A stretch of DNA of 64,000 bases from Psoroptes ovis (lineage: Eukaryota; Arthropoda; Arachnida; Sarcoptiformes; Psoroptidae): positions 682,001 to 746,000 of the forward strand of contig PQWQ01000009.1 of assembly GCA_002943765.1 (NCBI GenBank), read 5' to 3'. The notes below the pieces were generated by a model. It was not told where the DNA came from, made no database searches, and worked only from the letters and a program-made list of their open reading frames with translations. Below are positions 38,501-46,300 of the stretch, piece after piece; the first letter of the stretch is position 1, and the number at the start of each line of letters is the position of its first letter. The position numbers were made by a program, and so were the translations under genes.

Positions 38501-41149
38501 TAGCTTTGATTTTAACGATTTAAGAAATGAAAAAAATAAAAATAAAAAATTTACATTTGGCTTTTAACATTTTCTCAAAATCAAAGTCTTCAAATCAAAG
38601 AAACTAAACTAAACTAAAATTTCAATTTCATTCATAATTTTAAAAAAATATATATAATTTTTAACAGACAAAAACTTGATTGATGGGATTATTTATTTAT
38701 TTTATTATTATATGCTGCACCACATCTTATTACATAAGTTAATATTTATGAATTTGTATTTTTGAAAAAATGCAACTATCCATAAACAAACAGTTAGCCA
38801 AACAAATAAATCTATAATTAGAAATATTTGTTTACCAAAACAGAACTGAAAAACAAAAAGAATAAATGGAATAATCAAAATATACAATTAACAAATTGAT
38901 GATGATGATGGTCCTAATGAATTTTGAATCATCATTGAATTTGTTTTTATAAATTTTATAAGCAGAAATATAAAAAAAAGAAAATCTTAAAGTTCTCAAT
39001 AATAACAAAGTGCTTCCTCTGTATAATAATTACGAATCAATGATGATGATGATGATCATAATCATTGATTTTCATCAAATAAAAAATAAAATAAAATAAA
39101 ATGGGAAAATATGCATACAAATGCACAAGCAAACATTCAGCAAAAGTCATAGCTCGTTAAGCAACAAAAATAAGGCCGGATATATCCGAAAATACACTGC
39201 AAGAATTTTGAAATAAAGGAAATAGAATCGCCTAGTTATTGAATAGAGTCAATGAATGGCCAAATACAAGAGGAAATATTTGGCCAAATAAAAAACTTTA
39301 TTTTGGACGATCATTCATTCATTCATTCATTCAATGATAATAATAATAATAATAATAACGATGATAATGTAAATATATGAACATTTTGGAATAAAAATAT
39401 ACGAACGTTTTCTTGCCTTTAAGGCTTCAATTTTCATATAATAATAATAATACTAATAATGGAAAAAGAAAATTCACAAAAACACATTCAGAATCACACA
39501 CAAGCCACACATTCTTTGATTTACAAAAAGTAAAAAAAAAATGAATGAAGAAATGATCATATTTGAATTATGATGTTTACCATTGCGATGGACACACACA
39601 CACACACACACATACACACACAATTCACATAAAATACATTCAATTTCAATGATAATAATAATAAAAATAATTTTTTAGGTCAACAAAAGAATATATTAGT
39701 TTTTCATTTCATTTTTTTTTTATTTTCCATCTTCTAAATTCAATTTTAATCAGAATTCAATACAATTATTACCAATCAAAATATAAAAAAAAACTTTCAT
39801 TCGGGTAAAGAAAAAAAACTTGGAACATTATTAGTTATTTTGATCGTCAGTAATAATAATAAAAAAAAACACATATGCTTGTTTATAACAATTTTTTTCT
39901 CTGATCATACATGTCTTGTGTATTGCCAATTCGGCATTTCTAAAATAATTTTTTTTTTCTTTTACAAGTTTATCATCAAAAAGAGTTGCTATTATTGGGC
40001 CCGATTTCTAAATGTTGATATAGCAAAAAAAAATTTGACAAATTGTTTGAATCATTTTGGACAATTTTTTTTTTTCATTGCGAGTGATGGAAAAATTTTT
40101 CAAGTTTTGTGAAAGCATTAATGAAAAAAATGAAGCAGAATACTACTTTTGCTTTCAAACGATTCTCATTTTTCATCATTTTCTGTTTCTTGCTAGGGCT
40201 TCTTAAAATTACAGAATCATGCTCGTGACAATGAACAAATGGAAAAGTGTATATGTTGATATCTTTAAAAAACTTTCTGGTATTTTGTTCTGGTGGAAAA
40301 TCAAGATTACTTATAATGGTTATGTGAAATGGATGCCATTGATTTTTTCTTTCTTAAAAGTAAACTTGTAATAAATTCAGATACAGAATATTTTTGAATT
40401 CTTTTAAAAACAAATAGTGATAATGAGTAATAGAACCATTAAATAATAAAAAAATGAGGCTAAACTCTTTCTATTTTCGATGAATAATGCATTTAAAATA
40501 AGAATATTGATTCGCATAGAATGCATTCGAATAGCATTGAGGCCATCTGGCTAAACTAAGCAAGCAAATCAAGATTCATTGATCAATAAAGATCAAAATT
40601 TAATGCTTAAGCCATAAAATGAAATGAAAACAAATTATGCTTACCATATTTGATGGCTGTTGATGATGATGATGCAGAAACCATTATTGAAAATGTAGAA
40701 AAAGAAGAAGAAATGATGATGATGATGGATATAATAATTGATGCTATTAATAATGATGATGATGATGAATGTATTTGATTATATGATGAACATTTACCAA
40801 TGCAACGATTGAAAATAATCATAAGATTTACAAAAAATAATATAATCAACAATACTATTGATGATGACATGATGTTTATGAGAATATTTGAATATTTCAT
40901 TTGTTCATCATATGAATGATAAATATTTAGACAATTAGACATCACAAATAATAGCAATATAATGAAAGAATTGTGTATTAATTTTTTTAAATGCTGGTTT
41001 TTCACATATTTCATATAAAAATTTTCATCATTTATAAGATGCATTGATGAAGGTGGACCATGGCCTGATGATGATGATGATGATGATAATGGTGGTAAGA
41101 GTGATAATAATTGAATGGCCGATTGATGAAAGCAAATTTTTCGATTCAT
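3404..41149 (-). CDS. Nine-Ig-domain type I membrane receptor, Sidestep/nephrin-like (nine exons)
   Basis: Exons in transcript order: 41149-40645, 29471-28812, 21696-20680, 8088-7783, 7716-7174, 7119-6781, 6715-6317, 6252-5830, 5760-3404. Every junction has GT..AG ends and every intron is phase 1; the sum is 6549 nt with no internal stop, giving 2182 residues. Layout: hydrophobic N-terminus (1-168), V-type Ig1 (170-388), Ig2 and Ig3 (389-727), Ig4, Ig5, Ig6, Ig7, Ig8 (one exon each), Ig9 (Cys1435/Cys1539), membrane helix about 1584-1611, cytoplasmic tail of about 570 residues. Ig2/Ig3 (GPFDEGSTIVFECSTYGGRP; VDGARPAANITWY) and Ig9 (ending SRPCWYEETP) resemble arthropod Sidestep proteins, which act in axon guidance by binding Beat ligands. 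Usual Sidestep proteins have five Ig plus one FN3, so the count here fits nephrin-like proteins better. The adhesion-receptor call is strong; the subfamily is not settled. Confidence 0.85.
5830..6252 (-). CDS. Ig-receptor exon 8 (Ig8)
   Basis: Acceptor CACAG right of 6252, donor GTAAGT left of 5830. It begins LPHSVHLSVPGIDLLEGEG and continues with KPIQCSAFGNPTPRYYW and GNYTCVATNQHGSASATL, a standard I-type Ig domain. Confidence 0.9.
6317..6715 (-). CDS. Ig-receptor exon 7 (Ig7)
   Basis: Acceptor GTAG right of 6715, donor GTATGT left of 6317. It encodes LTLTCRVECQPPCEIHWF, with two Cys beyond the usual pair, and DQLTCVSSNSDNEELGP. The extra Cys pair could form a local disulfide. Confidence 0.9.
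6781..7119 (-). CDS. Ig-receptor exon 6 (Ig6)
   Basis: Acceptor AACAG right of 7119, donor GTGAGT left of 6781. It encodes PPGPASLSLASDS, then AVLECKIDDPGDPPAHSIIW and GEYRCRALNDLGQGEWG, a typical Ig domain of 113 residues. Confidence 0.9.
7174..7716 (-). CDS. Ig-receptor exon 5 (Ig5)
   Basis: Acceptor GCAG right of 7716, donor GTAAGA left of 7174. It encodes PPVVSLEIVEPKN, then ALRCITLHGNPPQLQTVHWY and GNYSCLGFNGAANGS. The domain is long (181 residues) because of a Ser/Thr/Leu-rich loop. Several Asn-X-Ser/Thr sites suggest glycosylation. Confidence 0.9.
7783..8088 (-). CDS. Ig-receptor exon 4 (Ig4)
   Basis: Acceptor TTTCAG right of 8088, donor GTATGT left of 7783. It encodes VQFWCTYDANPMNITEIRWY and ANYKCRIRNKFGVADS, a complete C2/I-type Ig domain of about 100 residues. 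Phase 1 at both ends. Confidence 0.9.
10010..10753 (+). CDS. Nested 247-aa low-complexity protein with MGCC N-terminus
   Basis: Continuous frame from ATG 10010 to TAA 10751-10753, inside intron 3 of the Ig receptor and on the opposite strand. The start MGCCLCLY fits N-myristoylation on Gly2 plus palmitoylation on Cys3/Cys4, so the protein may sit on the inner face of membranes. I recognise no domain. It is rich in Ser, Asn, Gln and Lys, with a run of ten Ser, Asn runs, a basic middle (RSRLKVHKQVNVRKLLKAIY) and an acidic end (DDVDDDDFNNDE). AATAAA signals at 10753, 10763 and 10792 directly follow the stop, as expected for a real 3' end. No family match means it could still be a chance frame; the 744-nt length in 70+% AT DNA argues against that. 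An upstream exon cannot be excluded. Confidence 0.55.
10753..10797 (+). terminator. Poly(A) signals of the nested gene
   Basis: Three AATAAA hexamers (10753-10758, 10763-10768, 10792-10797) begin at the stop codon of the nested frame. AATAAA is common in such AT-rich DNA, so this is only supportive. Confidence 0.35.
12082..12148. mobile_element. Decayed mariner-type foldback element
   Basis: Arms GATCGAAAAGTAGTTGTTGG (left) and the complementary form ending AATTACTTTTCGACC (right) pair at about 21 of 25 positions around a short loop. Outer ends (TTAGGTTG) are not recognisable. It is related to the element at 30444 by the AGTAATTGTTG core. Confidence 0.55.
13945..13996. repeat. Perfect 20-bp inverted repeat with 12-nt loop
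   Basis: Left arm 13945-13964 (ATTTTGTAACATTGTTTATA) is exactly complementary to 13977-13996; the loop is 13965-13976. It is unlike the TTAGGTTGTCC family. It could be a hairpin RNA, a cruciform or a remnant of a foldback element. Confidence 0.8.
15352..15430. mobile_element. Mariner-type foldback element, left arm decayed
   Basis: The right arm CAGCAAGAACTTATGGGACA is almost identical to that of the element at 26548. The left arm (TTAGGTTATCGCCTAAATTC) has several changes. A TA precedes the left end. Confidence 0.7.
16682..16706. repeat. CA microsatellite
   Basis: Uninterrupted CA dinucleotides over 25 bp within intron 3 of the Ig-receptor gene. Confidence 0.9.
19219..19242. repeat. CA microsatellite
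   Basis: Uninterrupted CA dinucleotides over 24 bp, next to long ATT/AAT trinucleotide runs. Confidence 0.9.
20465..20500. repeat. CA microsatellite (18 units)
   Basis: The longest CA tract in the window, 36 bp, about 180 bp from the donor of the Ig2-Ig3 exon. Confidence 0.95.
20680..21696 (-). CDS. Ig-receptor exon 3 (Ig2 and Ig3)
   Basis: Acceptor TTATCAG just right of 21696, donor GTAAGT at 20674-20679. It begins KPSSPIIRINGKSL. Ig2 has FECSTYGGRPMPELRWF and a second Cys in AKFECRVLWN. Ig3 has LLRCTVDGARPAANITWY and ADFFCKGSNE. A His run (7-8 residues) and a Ser run lie in loops. The pair of domains on one exon is the part most like Sidestep proteins. Confidence 0.88.
24552..24631. mobile_element. 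Mariner-type foldback element
   Basis: About 80 bp with arms GGTCGTCCGAAAAGTTTTTG and GTCAAGAACTTTTCGGACAA, flanked by TA (24550-24551 and 24632-24633). No coding capacity. Confidence 0.8.
26548..26628. mobile_element. Mariner-type foldback element (CCCATAAG subtype)
   Basis: Arms TTGGGTTGTCCCATAAGTTC and GAACTTATGGGACAACCTAA are nearly perfect complements. TA duplications lie at 26546-26547 and 26629-26630. 81 bp. Confidence 0.88.
27848..27928. mobile_element. Mariner-type foldback element (asymmetric arms)
   Basis: Left arm GGTTGTCCGGAAAGTTTTTG and right arm CAAGAACTTATCGGACAACC differ at the same positions as in the element at 36061. TA duplications flank it. 81 bp. Confidence 0.87.
28454..28534. 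mobile_element. Mariner-type foldback element (CCCATAAG subtype)
   Basis: Arms TTGGGTTGTCCCATAAGTTC and CAAGAACTTATGGGACAGCC, with TA at 28452-28453 and 28535-28536. Its closest relative in the window is the element at 26548. Confidence 0.88.
28812..29471 (-). CDS. Ig-receptor exon 2 (V-type Ig1)
   Basis: Acceptor TTTCAG at 29472-29477, donor GTAAGT at 28806-28811. It encodes an Asn run, then WHTVSAYVGAELSIPC, FITWTKN and DDGVYKCDV, the framework of a V-set Ig domain. Between the Trp strand and WQRVFIHSDAF lies an insertion of about 60 residues rich in Ser, Thr and Ala. Both ends are phase 1. Confidence 0.85.
29942..30021. mobile_element. Mariner-type foldback element (reversed asymmetry)
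   Basis: Left arm GTCCGATAAGTTCTTGCCGA and right arm CAAAAACTTTTCGGACAACC. The ATAAGTTCTT arm is on the left here and on the right in the elements at 27848 and 36061, so this copy sits in the opposite orientation. TA duplications on both sides. 80 bp. Confidence 0.87.
30444..30526. mobile_element. Mariner-type foldback element (AATCGTTGG subtype)
   Basis: Arms TTGTCCGCAAAGTAATCGTT and CAACAATTACTTTTCGAACA pair over about 30 bp. The outer end is altered (TTCAGATTG in place of TTAGGTTG). It defines a third subtype shared with 12082-12148. Confidence 0.75.
31954..32023. mobile_element. Mariner-type foldback element with deleted right arm
   Basis: The left arm (GAGTTGTCCGAAAAGTTTAT) is recognisable. 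On the right the text passes from CGGCAAAAAC straight to CCAATA, as if about 12 bp of the arm (the TTTTCGGACA part) were lost. TA at both outer ends. Confidence 0.65.
34611..34692. mobile_element. Mariner-type foldback element
   Basis: Arms TTAGGTTGTCCGGAAAGTTT and AAAACTTTTCGGACGACCTA, flanked by TA at 34609-34610 and 34693-34694. 82 bp. Confidence 0.88.
35241..35280. repeat. Tandem 10-bp repeat, four copies
   Basis: Four units of the pattern RTGYAAAACA in a row. Short and imperfect; no function evident. Confidence 0.7.
36061..36140. mobile_element. Mariner-type foldback element (asymmetric arms)
   Basis: Left TTAGGTTGTCCGGAAAGTTT, right GAACTTATCGGACAACCTAA, with TA at 36059-36060 and 36141-36142. 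The loop shares TATCGTA with the copies at 24552 and 36962, which shows common descent of the interior as well as of the ends. Confidence 0.88.
36962..37043. mobile_element. Mariner-type foldback element
   Basis: Arms AGGTTGTCCACAAAGTTTTT and CAAAAATGTTTAGGACAACC, with several arm mismatches. TA on both sides (36960-36961 and 37044-37045). Confidence 0.8.
39592..39622. repeat. CA microsatellite with one interruption
   Basis: CA tract broken by a single TA, about 1 kb from the leader exon. Confidence 0.85.
40645..41149 (-). CDS. Ig-receptor exon 1 (N-terminus, hydrophobic leader)
   Basis: Starts at ATG 41147-41149 and ends at donor GTAAGC (40639-40644), leaving one base (phase 1), which fits the exon at 28812-29471. 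It encodes 168 residues with three hydrophobic stretches (about 62-74, 96-114 and 132-158) separated by Ser-rich and charged text. Such a leader is unusually long; internal Met46 or Met94 could give a conventional signal peptide. The link to the next exon across 11 kb rests on phase and hydrophobicity only. Confidence 0.55.
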
Positions 41150-41282
41150 TTTCAATTCGGAAAATACCGCATCACATCACACAACAAGAATCACTTTGAT
41201 TGAATAAACCAGTAAAAAATATTTTCAGGCCATTAGGGAAACTGATGATGAAATGACTTGTAAAAATAAATTAATTTATTAT

Positions 41283-41286
41283 ATAT
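41283..41286. repeat. Target-site duplication ATAT (left copy)
   Basis: ATAT directly outside the left LTR; the same four bases lie outside the right LTR at 48408-48411. A 4-bp duplication fits Ty3/gypsy integration. In this AT-rich context the match alone is weak. Confidence 0.5.
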
Positions 41287-41723
41287 TTATAAGATATACG
41301 TGGTGGTGAGCGCAATTTTGGTTGAATTTAACTTTCTTTTTTCACGAAATAAATTTTTGACACAACAACAAGTTTTTTTTTTTTTTTTTTCGTAAAAGTT
41401 TTATTTATTGATAAAAAATGATAATGACAACATTTGATGAAAATAACGACTGACTGAATAATAATTGACAAAATTGACAATTTTGATTAAAATGACGGAA
41501 AATATATACATTATGAGAAAGGAATGTGATAGAAAGGTAATTAAATCGAGGATGTTTTGACTACTTTAAATCATAATGATGTGCATGTTTAGCCAATGTG
41601 ATTAGATTGGAATTTTTGCCAAATATGGTAATCAGCTAAACATTATCATCATTAAGCTAACGATTTAAAAATTAATGATGTTAAATAACATCTCTTTAGA
41701 TCAATAACTACCATTTCTATTAC
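41287..41723 (-). repeat. 3' LTR of the retroelement (437 bp)
   Basis: Copy of the 5' LTR. In element orientation an AATAAATAAA signal (plus-strand 41399-41409) is followed eight bases on by an A18 run, which may help 3' end formation. Its outer end faces the predicted start codon of the Ig-receptor gene, 138 bp away. Confidence 0.92.
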
Positions 41724-41725
41724 AT

Positions 41726-41737
41726 CTCCCCTCTAAA
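41726..41737 (-). promoter_or_regulatory. Polypurine tract of the retroelement
   Basis: In element orientation TTTAGAGGGGAG lies directly upstream of the 3' LTR, where plus-strand DNA synthesis is primed. A separate run of eleven G (plus strand 41751-41761) lies just inside it. Confidence 0.7.
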
Positions 41738-41802
41738 AAAAAAACAATACGGGGGGGGGGGTGAAAAAGCGCAACTTTATTTTGGATTGACATCAATTTC
41801 GT

Positions 41803-43377
41803 TTACACAGCGGTATCATCTACTTCTGGGCTATTTGATCCTTGTGATCTAGCTTGATTTTCCAACTCGATGAATTCTTGCGATCGTTCTAATATTTTTC
41901 TCTTCTTCTTTGTCAATTTTATCCTTCTCAATATTACGATGAGTACACCAGCGATAATAATCAATAAACAGACTCCTGTTGGAATAAGCATCAACCATTT
42001 ATTAAAACGATCTTCTTCAGGTTCATCAAGATTATTCATTTCCGCTAGTAATTGATCTATGTTTTTCGTTTGGATCGAATAATTATAAATTCCACTGTAT
42101 AAGTTTTTCCCAATCAATTCGTTTTCATACAAATGGAATGAATGATTTCCCAGCGTTTTGCGTACTGATGGTCTGTGATGGAAACTTCCAGCGATAAACT
42201 CCTTCTTCTGTGGGATTTTATAAATTTTGTTTTCGCATTCACTTGTTATGTTTTCGATCGTTATCAATTGTTTGTAACAATATACAAAAATAAATTTATT
42301 GTTATAATGAATTTGTAGTTCTTCTTGATTGAATTTTGATTTTGTTTCACAAAATTTCTTTACCCATAATTTTTCGATTTCATCATCCTCTTGACAGCTT
42401 GTTGGTTTATTTATAATAAAACTTTCTGAACGTTTCTTATGATGAGGATGTAAATGGAGTCTTTTTACGCAATCTTTTTCTAGATTATACAGCATGTATC
42501 GTGGGCCACTGTATTCGTACATACAAAATTTATCTTCTTGTTGTTTATATAAAGTAAAGGGATGGCTTTCATATACAATTAATTCGTCATACGGTTGAGG
42601 TTGTATAAATTCCAAAATTAAATCGGAATGTGATGACAAATCACATCCAACGAATTCCCATTGTTCATATTTATCTTCGGAGGTAACGATTCCGGGAAAC
42701 AATAATTCAAATTCTATTGGGATTATACCACGAGCCAATTCATTAAAGAATTTTTTCAGATTTTGACTGATAGTCACCATTTGTGATCCCACCATAAGGT
42801 CATAATGTAGACCATCTATTAAATCTTCCATGGTTTTTCTGTTGTTCATTTGTATTTCGCCCATCTTATCCAACTTGTCCACCATTTCTTTCAATATTTC
42901 TTTTTGAGAGTTCATTAAAACCTTGATTTGTTCTTGCTGTTTTCTTTGTGTTTCTTTCAATGACTTTATTTTCTTTCGTTCAAACCAATTAGTTACAAAT
43001 CCAACTATCGTTTGTCCAATATGTAATACCTTATCGTAATTTTCGAATAAGAATTTCGTACCTTTTAAAATACTTCCAACAAATCTTTTTCTTCGCCGGT
43101 TTTCTTCCATAAAGTCATCATATGTTATATTAATCTTATCGCAATTTTTATTTATTGTTTCCATTATCCAGAAATCATATCTTGCGTTACATTCAAAACG
43201 TCTATCCGTTCTTTTAAGGATACTACATGGATTTACTAAACGAATATAATAATAGGTATTAACTAATTCTTTTGTGATAGTATGATCGGTTTTTTCCCAA
43301 ACAATAGGATCTGCGACGGAGGGTTCATATTTCCCATTAGCTAGGTGTATCAGCATTAGTGAAGTCAATAGCACCAT
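41803..43377 (-). CDS. Envelope-like segment of the polyprotein
   Basis: Last 524 residues of the long frame, counted from Met1520. A hydrophobic stretch (MVLLTSLMLIHLANG) could act as signal peptide. The furin-like site is followed by a Phe/Gly-containing segment like a fusion peptide, then a long charged helix, many Cys, Asn-linked glycosylation sites and one C-terminal membrane span. This order fits errantivirus and baculovirus F-type fusion proteins. How it would be released is unclear, since no stop or new frame separates it from integrase. Confidence 0.75.
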   Translation of the reverse strand: MVLLTSLMLIHLANGKYEPSVADPIVWEKTDHTITKELVNTYYYIRLVNPCSILKRTDRRFECNARYDFWIMETINKNCDKINITYDDFMEENRRRKRFVGSILKGTKFLFENYDKVLHIGQTIVGFVTNWFERKKIKSLKETQRKQQEQIKVLMNSQKEILKEMVDKLDKMGEIQMNNRKTMEDLIDGLHYDLMVGSQMVTISQNLKKFFNELARGIIPIEFELLFPGIVTSEDKYEQWEFVGCDLSSHSDLILEFIQPQPYDELIVYESHPFTLYKQQEDKFCMYEYSGPRYMLYNLEKDCVKRLHLHPHHKKRSESFIINKPTSCQEDDEIEKLWVKKFCETKSKFNQEELQIHYNNKFIFVYCYKQLITIENITSECENKIYKIPQKKEFIAGSFHHRPSVRKTLGNHSFHLYENELIGKNLYSGIYNYSIQTKNIDQLLAEMNNLDEPEEDRFNKWLMLIPTGVCLLIIIAGVLIVILRRIKLTKKKRKILERSQEFIELENQARSQGSNSPEVDDTAV

Positions 43378-46300
43378 ATTACACGGATGAAATTTTGGCT
43401 TGACTTGGGAAATGTGAACTTTTTCTAATTTTCCCTTCTTCTGGATTTTCAGCATTGTATTCCCTTCTTTATCGACCACTGGAAACGGGCCTTCAAATCT
43501 TGCGTCCAATTTTTTCCGGTTCAAAGCGTTTCCTTTGGAGACATACACTTCGTCGATTATTTCCAATGGTAATTCTTTTCTTGTTTCATCATATTTTTTC
43601 TTATTTTTTTCATGCATTAAATTTGAATTTTGAAAAGCAATTTTTCGTGCTTCTACTACTTCCTCCGGTCCTAATATTTTTTCAGCATCATACCCTGTCA
43701 ACAGAAATAATGGGGAATACTTTGTGACACTATGAATGGTTTTATTGTATTCTTCAGCTGCTTTTGCAGCATGCGTTGCCCAGGATAACGTCCTTTTTTC
43801 TTTAGATGTTTCGTATATTTTATGACGGATTCGATCGCAAATTGTTTGGTTTACACGTTCGACGATCCCATTACTGGAAGGATGATCCCTCGGGATAAAC
43901 ATAATACCTATGTTGTTCCTCTTTAAGTACGTTTTGAATTCGGTTCCTTTTATTGCCGGATATTGGTCAGCAATAATCAATTTTGGTTTCGTTACGCTTT
44001 GAATTTTTTTGACCAAATTTATCATATCTTTTGCCGTCTGCGTCTTTGAACAAATAATCCATATAAATCTTGTAAAAGCATCGATTGCTAGATGTAAAAA
44101 TCGTTTATTTGATCCAAAACTTTGGAATCCTCCTATTGTGTCGATATGGATGATTTCGAATGGTAATTTCGCTGGTCCTATTTGACCCATAAATCCAAAA
44201 CGATAAGAGTTTTTCTTGGTGATATTACACACCTCACAATTTTGCACCACTTTTTTAATGATCTTCATAATATCTGGGGTGTAATATCTTCTGGAATAAT
44301 GCTCGTATAAATGGACTGAGCCTATATGGCCAAATTCGTGATGAGTTCGTCTGAGTTCGTTTTCCGCTTCCTCTTTTGGGATGAAGATTTGTTCAAAATT
44401 CTTTTTCTTTCGATAAATAATTCCATTTTTTTCATAGCATTTATTCAACTGTTTCGGATTATAATTTTTTTGAATTGCCATAATTTTATCAGTATCTTCC
44501 CAAAGATTTGTAAACATGATCATCGGAGCTTTAGCCATTTCTTCTAAATCATGGATCGGATGGCGTGAGAGGTAATCGGCTTCTTGATTATCAACGCCCT
44601 TTCTGTACACAATATTAAATTGATACGAGCTTAGCCGCAAAGCCCAATTGAACAACCTTGTTTTCGGCTTTTTTATTTTTTTCAGGCTTTCCAACGGTTT
44701 GTGATCAGTAACGATAGTGAAATTTTGTCCAACTAACCAATAATGCCAATATTCTACCGCTTCAAGAATTGCTAAGCATTCTAATTCAGATGCTGAATAT
44801 CTTTGTTGATATGGCAGCAACTTTTTTGAAAAGTAAGCGACAGGATATTCTTGTTCATTGGGATGAATTTGTTTCAATACCGCACCAATACCTTTTAAAC
44901 TTGCATCTGTGTAAATTTTAATTTCAAATTTAGGATTGAACAATTTTAAAATAGGTTCTTTGATAAGCAAGTTTTTCAAATTTTCAAATTCTTTTTGTTG
45001 ATTTTCGGTCCATTCCCATTTCTGATTTTTCTTCAATAATTCCGTTAGATAATACGTCTTTTCCGCTCTATTTGGAATGAATTTATGGTAATAATTAATT
45101 TTGCCAAGAAATCCCCTCAAATCTTTCAAATTCTTAGGTGGTTCTGCTTTTACTATTGCTTCAACATTTGATCTGCATGGAGCAATTCCATGTTCAGAGA
45201 TCTTATGTCCCAAAAATATAATAGATTTCATACCAAAGATACATTTCGACAATTTTAATTTTATATTTTCTTTCAACAAAACGTTCATTACATTATCCAA
45301 ATGCGTAAGATGTTCCTTCTTTGTTCTTGAGAAAATAATAATGTCATCAATATAGTTGTGACAGTACATGTGTAGATTATTTCTTTTTATTAATGACCAT
45401 ATGATTCTTTGGAAAATCATCGGAGCGTTTTTTAATCCAAATGGGAGTCTTTTCCATTGATACTGGTCGTATTTTGTCACAAATCCTGTTTTACCACGAT
45501 CATCGGGATCTATCATCACATGATAGTATCCTTGGCTAATATCTAAAGTTGTAAAATACGTCGAATTTATTAAGCGTTCATCAATATCTGATATTTTCGG
45601 CATGGGATAATGTTCTACAATTGTTACGTCATTCAATTTTCGATAATCAACACATAATCTTGTTTTTTTTCCTTCGTCTTTCTTATCAACCAGTACTATT
45701 GGAAAACAGAATGGTGAGTTTGATGGTTCAATAACATCCATTTTCAATAACCGGTCAATTTCTTTATCGATTATTTCCTGGTCCATCGCTGTACAGGGGT
45801 AAGGACGGCATGTGATCGGTATTTCATTTGATAGATGAATTTGTGCCATTTCGTTTTTTATACATCCAATATCTTCTTTATTTTTAGCAAAAACATCTTT
45901 GTACTTTTTCAATAATTTTCCTATATCGTGGTCTTCAACGTCCTTTTCTTTACCTTGACCAATATTAATTTTTACTTTCCATTTGTTTTCATCTTCTGGA
46001 ATAATACTTATTCCAAAACTTCGCATTGCATCCCTGCCTAAAGCGATTATATCTTTTTCATGCGGCACCACATAAAATTTAACTTCATGTTCAATATTTT
46101 CAATTTTTACTGTTGTCGTACATATGCCTTTTATATGAACATTTGATCCCAGAGTGATTATATTTTCGTTTGATGGTTTTTCTTTTAGCAACAGTTTTTT
46201 GACATACATTGGTGTTATGAAGCTGATGTTTGCTCCGCTATCAATCATGAGTTCTTGTTCAAAACCATTTACTTGGGCTTTCACTACCACTGGTTCTTCC

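Larger units (their letters stand above)
29472..40644 (-). other. Ig-receptor intron 1 (11.2 kb)
   Basis: AT-rich interval between the leader exon and the Ig1 exon. It contains six foldback elements (29942, 30444, 31954, 34611, 36061 and 36962 onward), a tandem 10-bp repeat at 35241-35280, a CA tract at 39592-39622 and many ATT/ATTC runs. Its status as a single intron depends on the exon 1 assignment. Confidence 0.6.
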
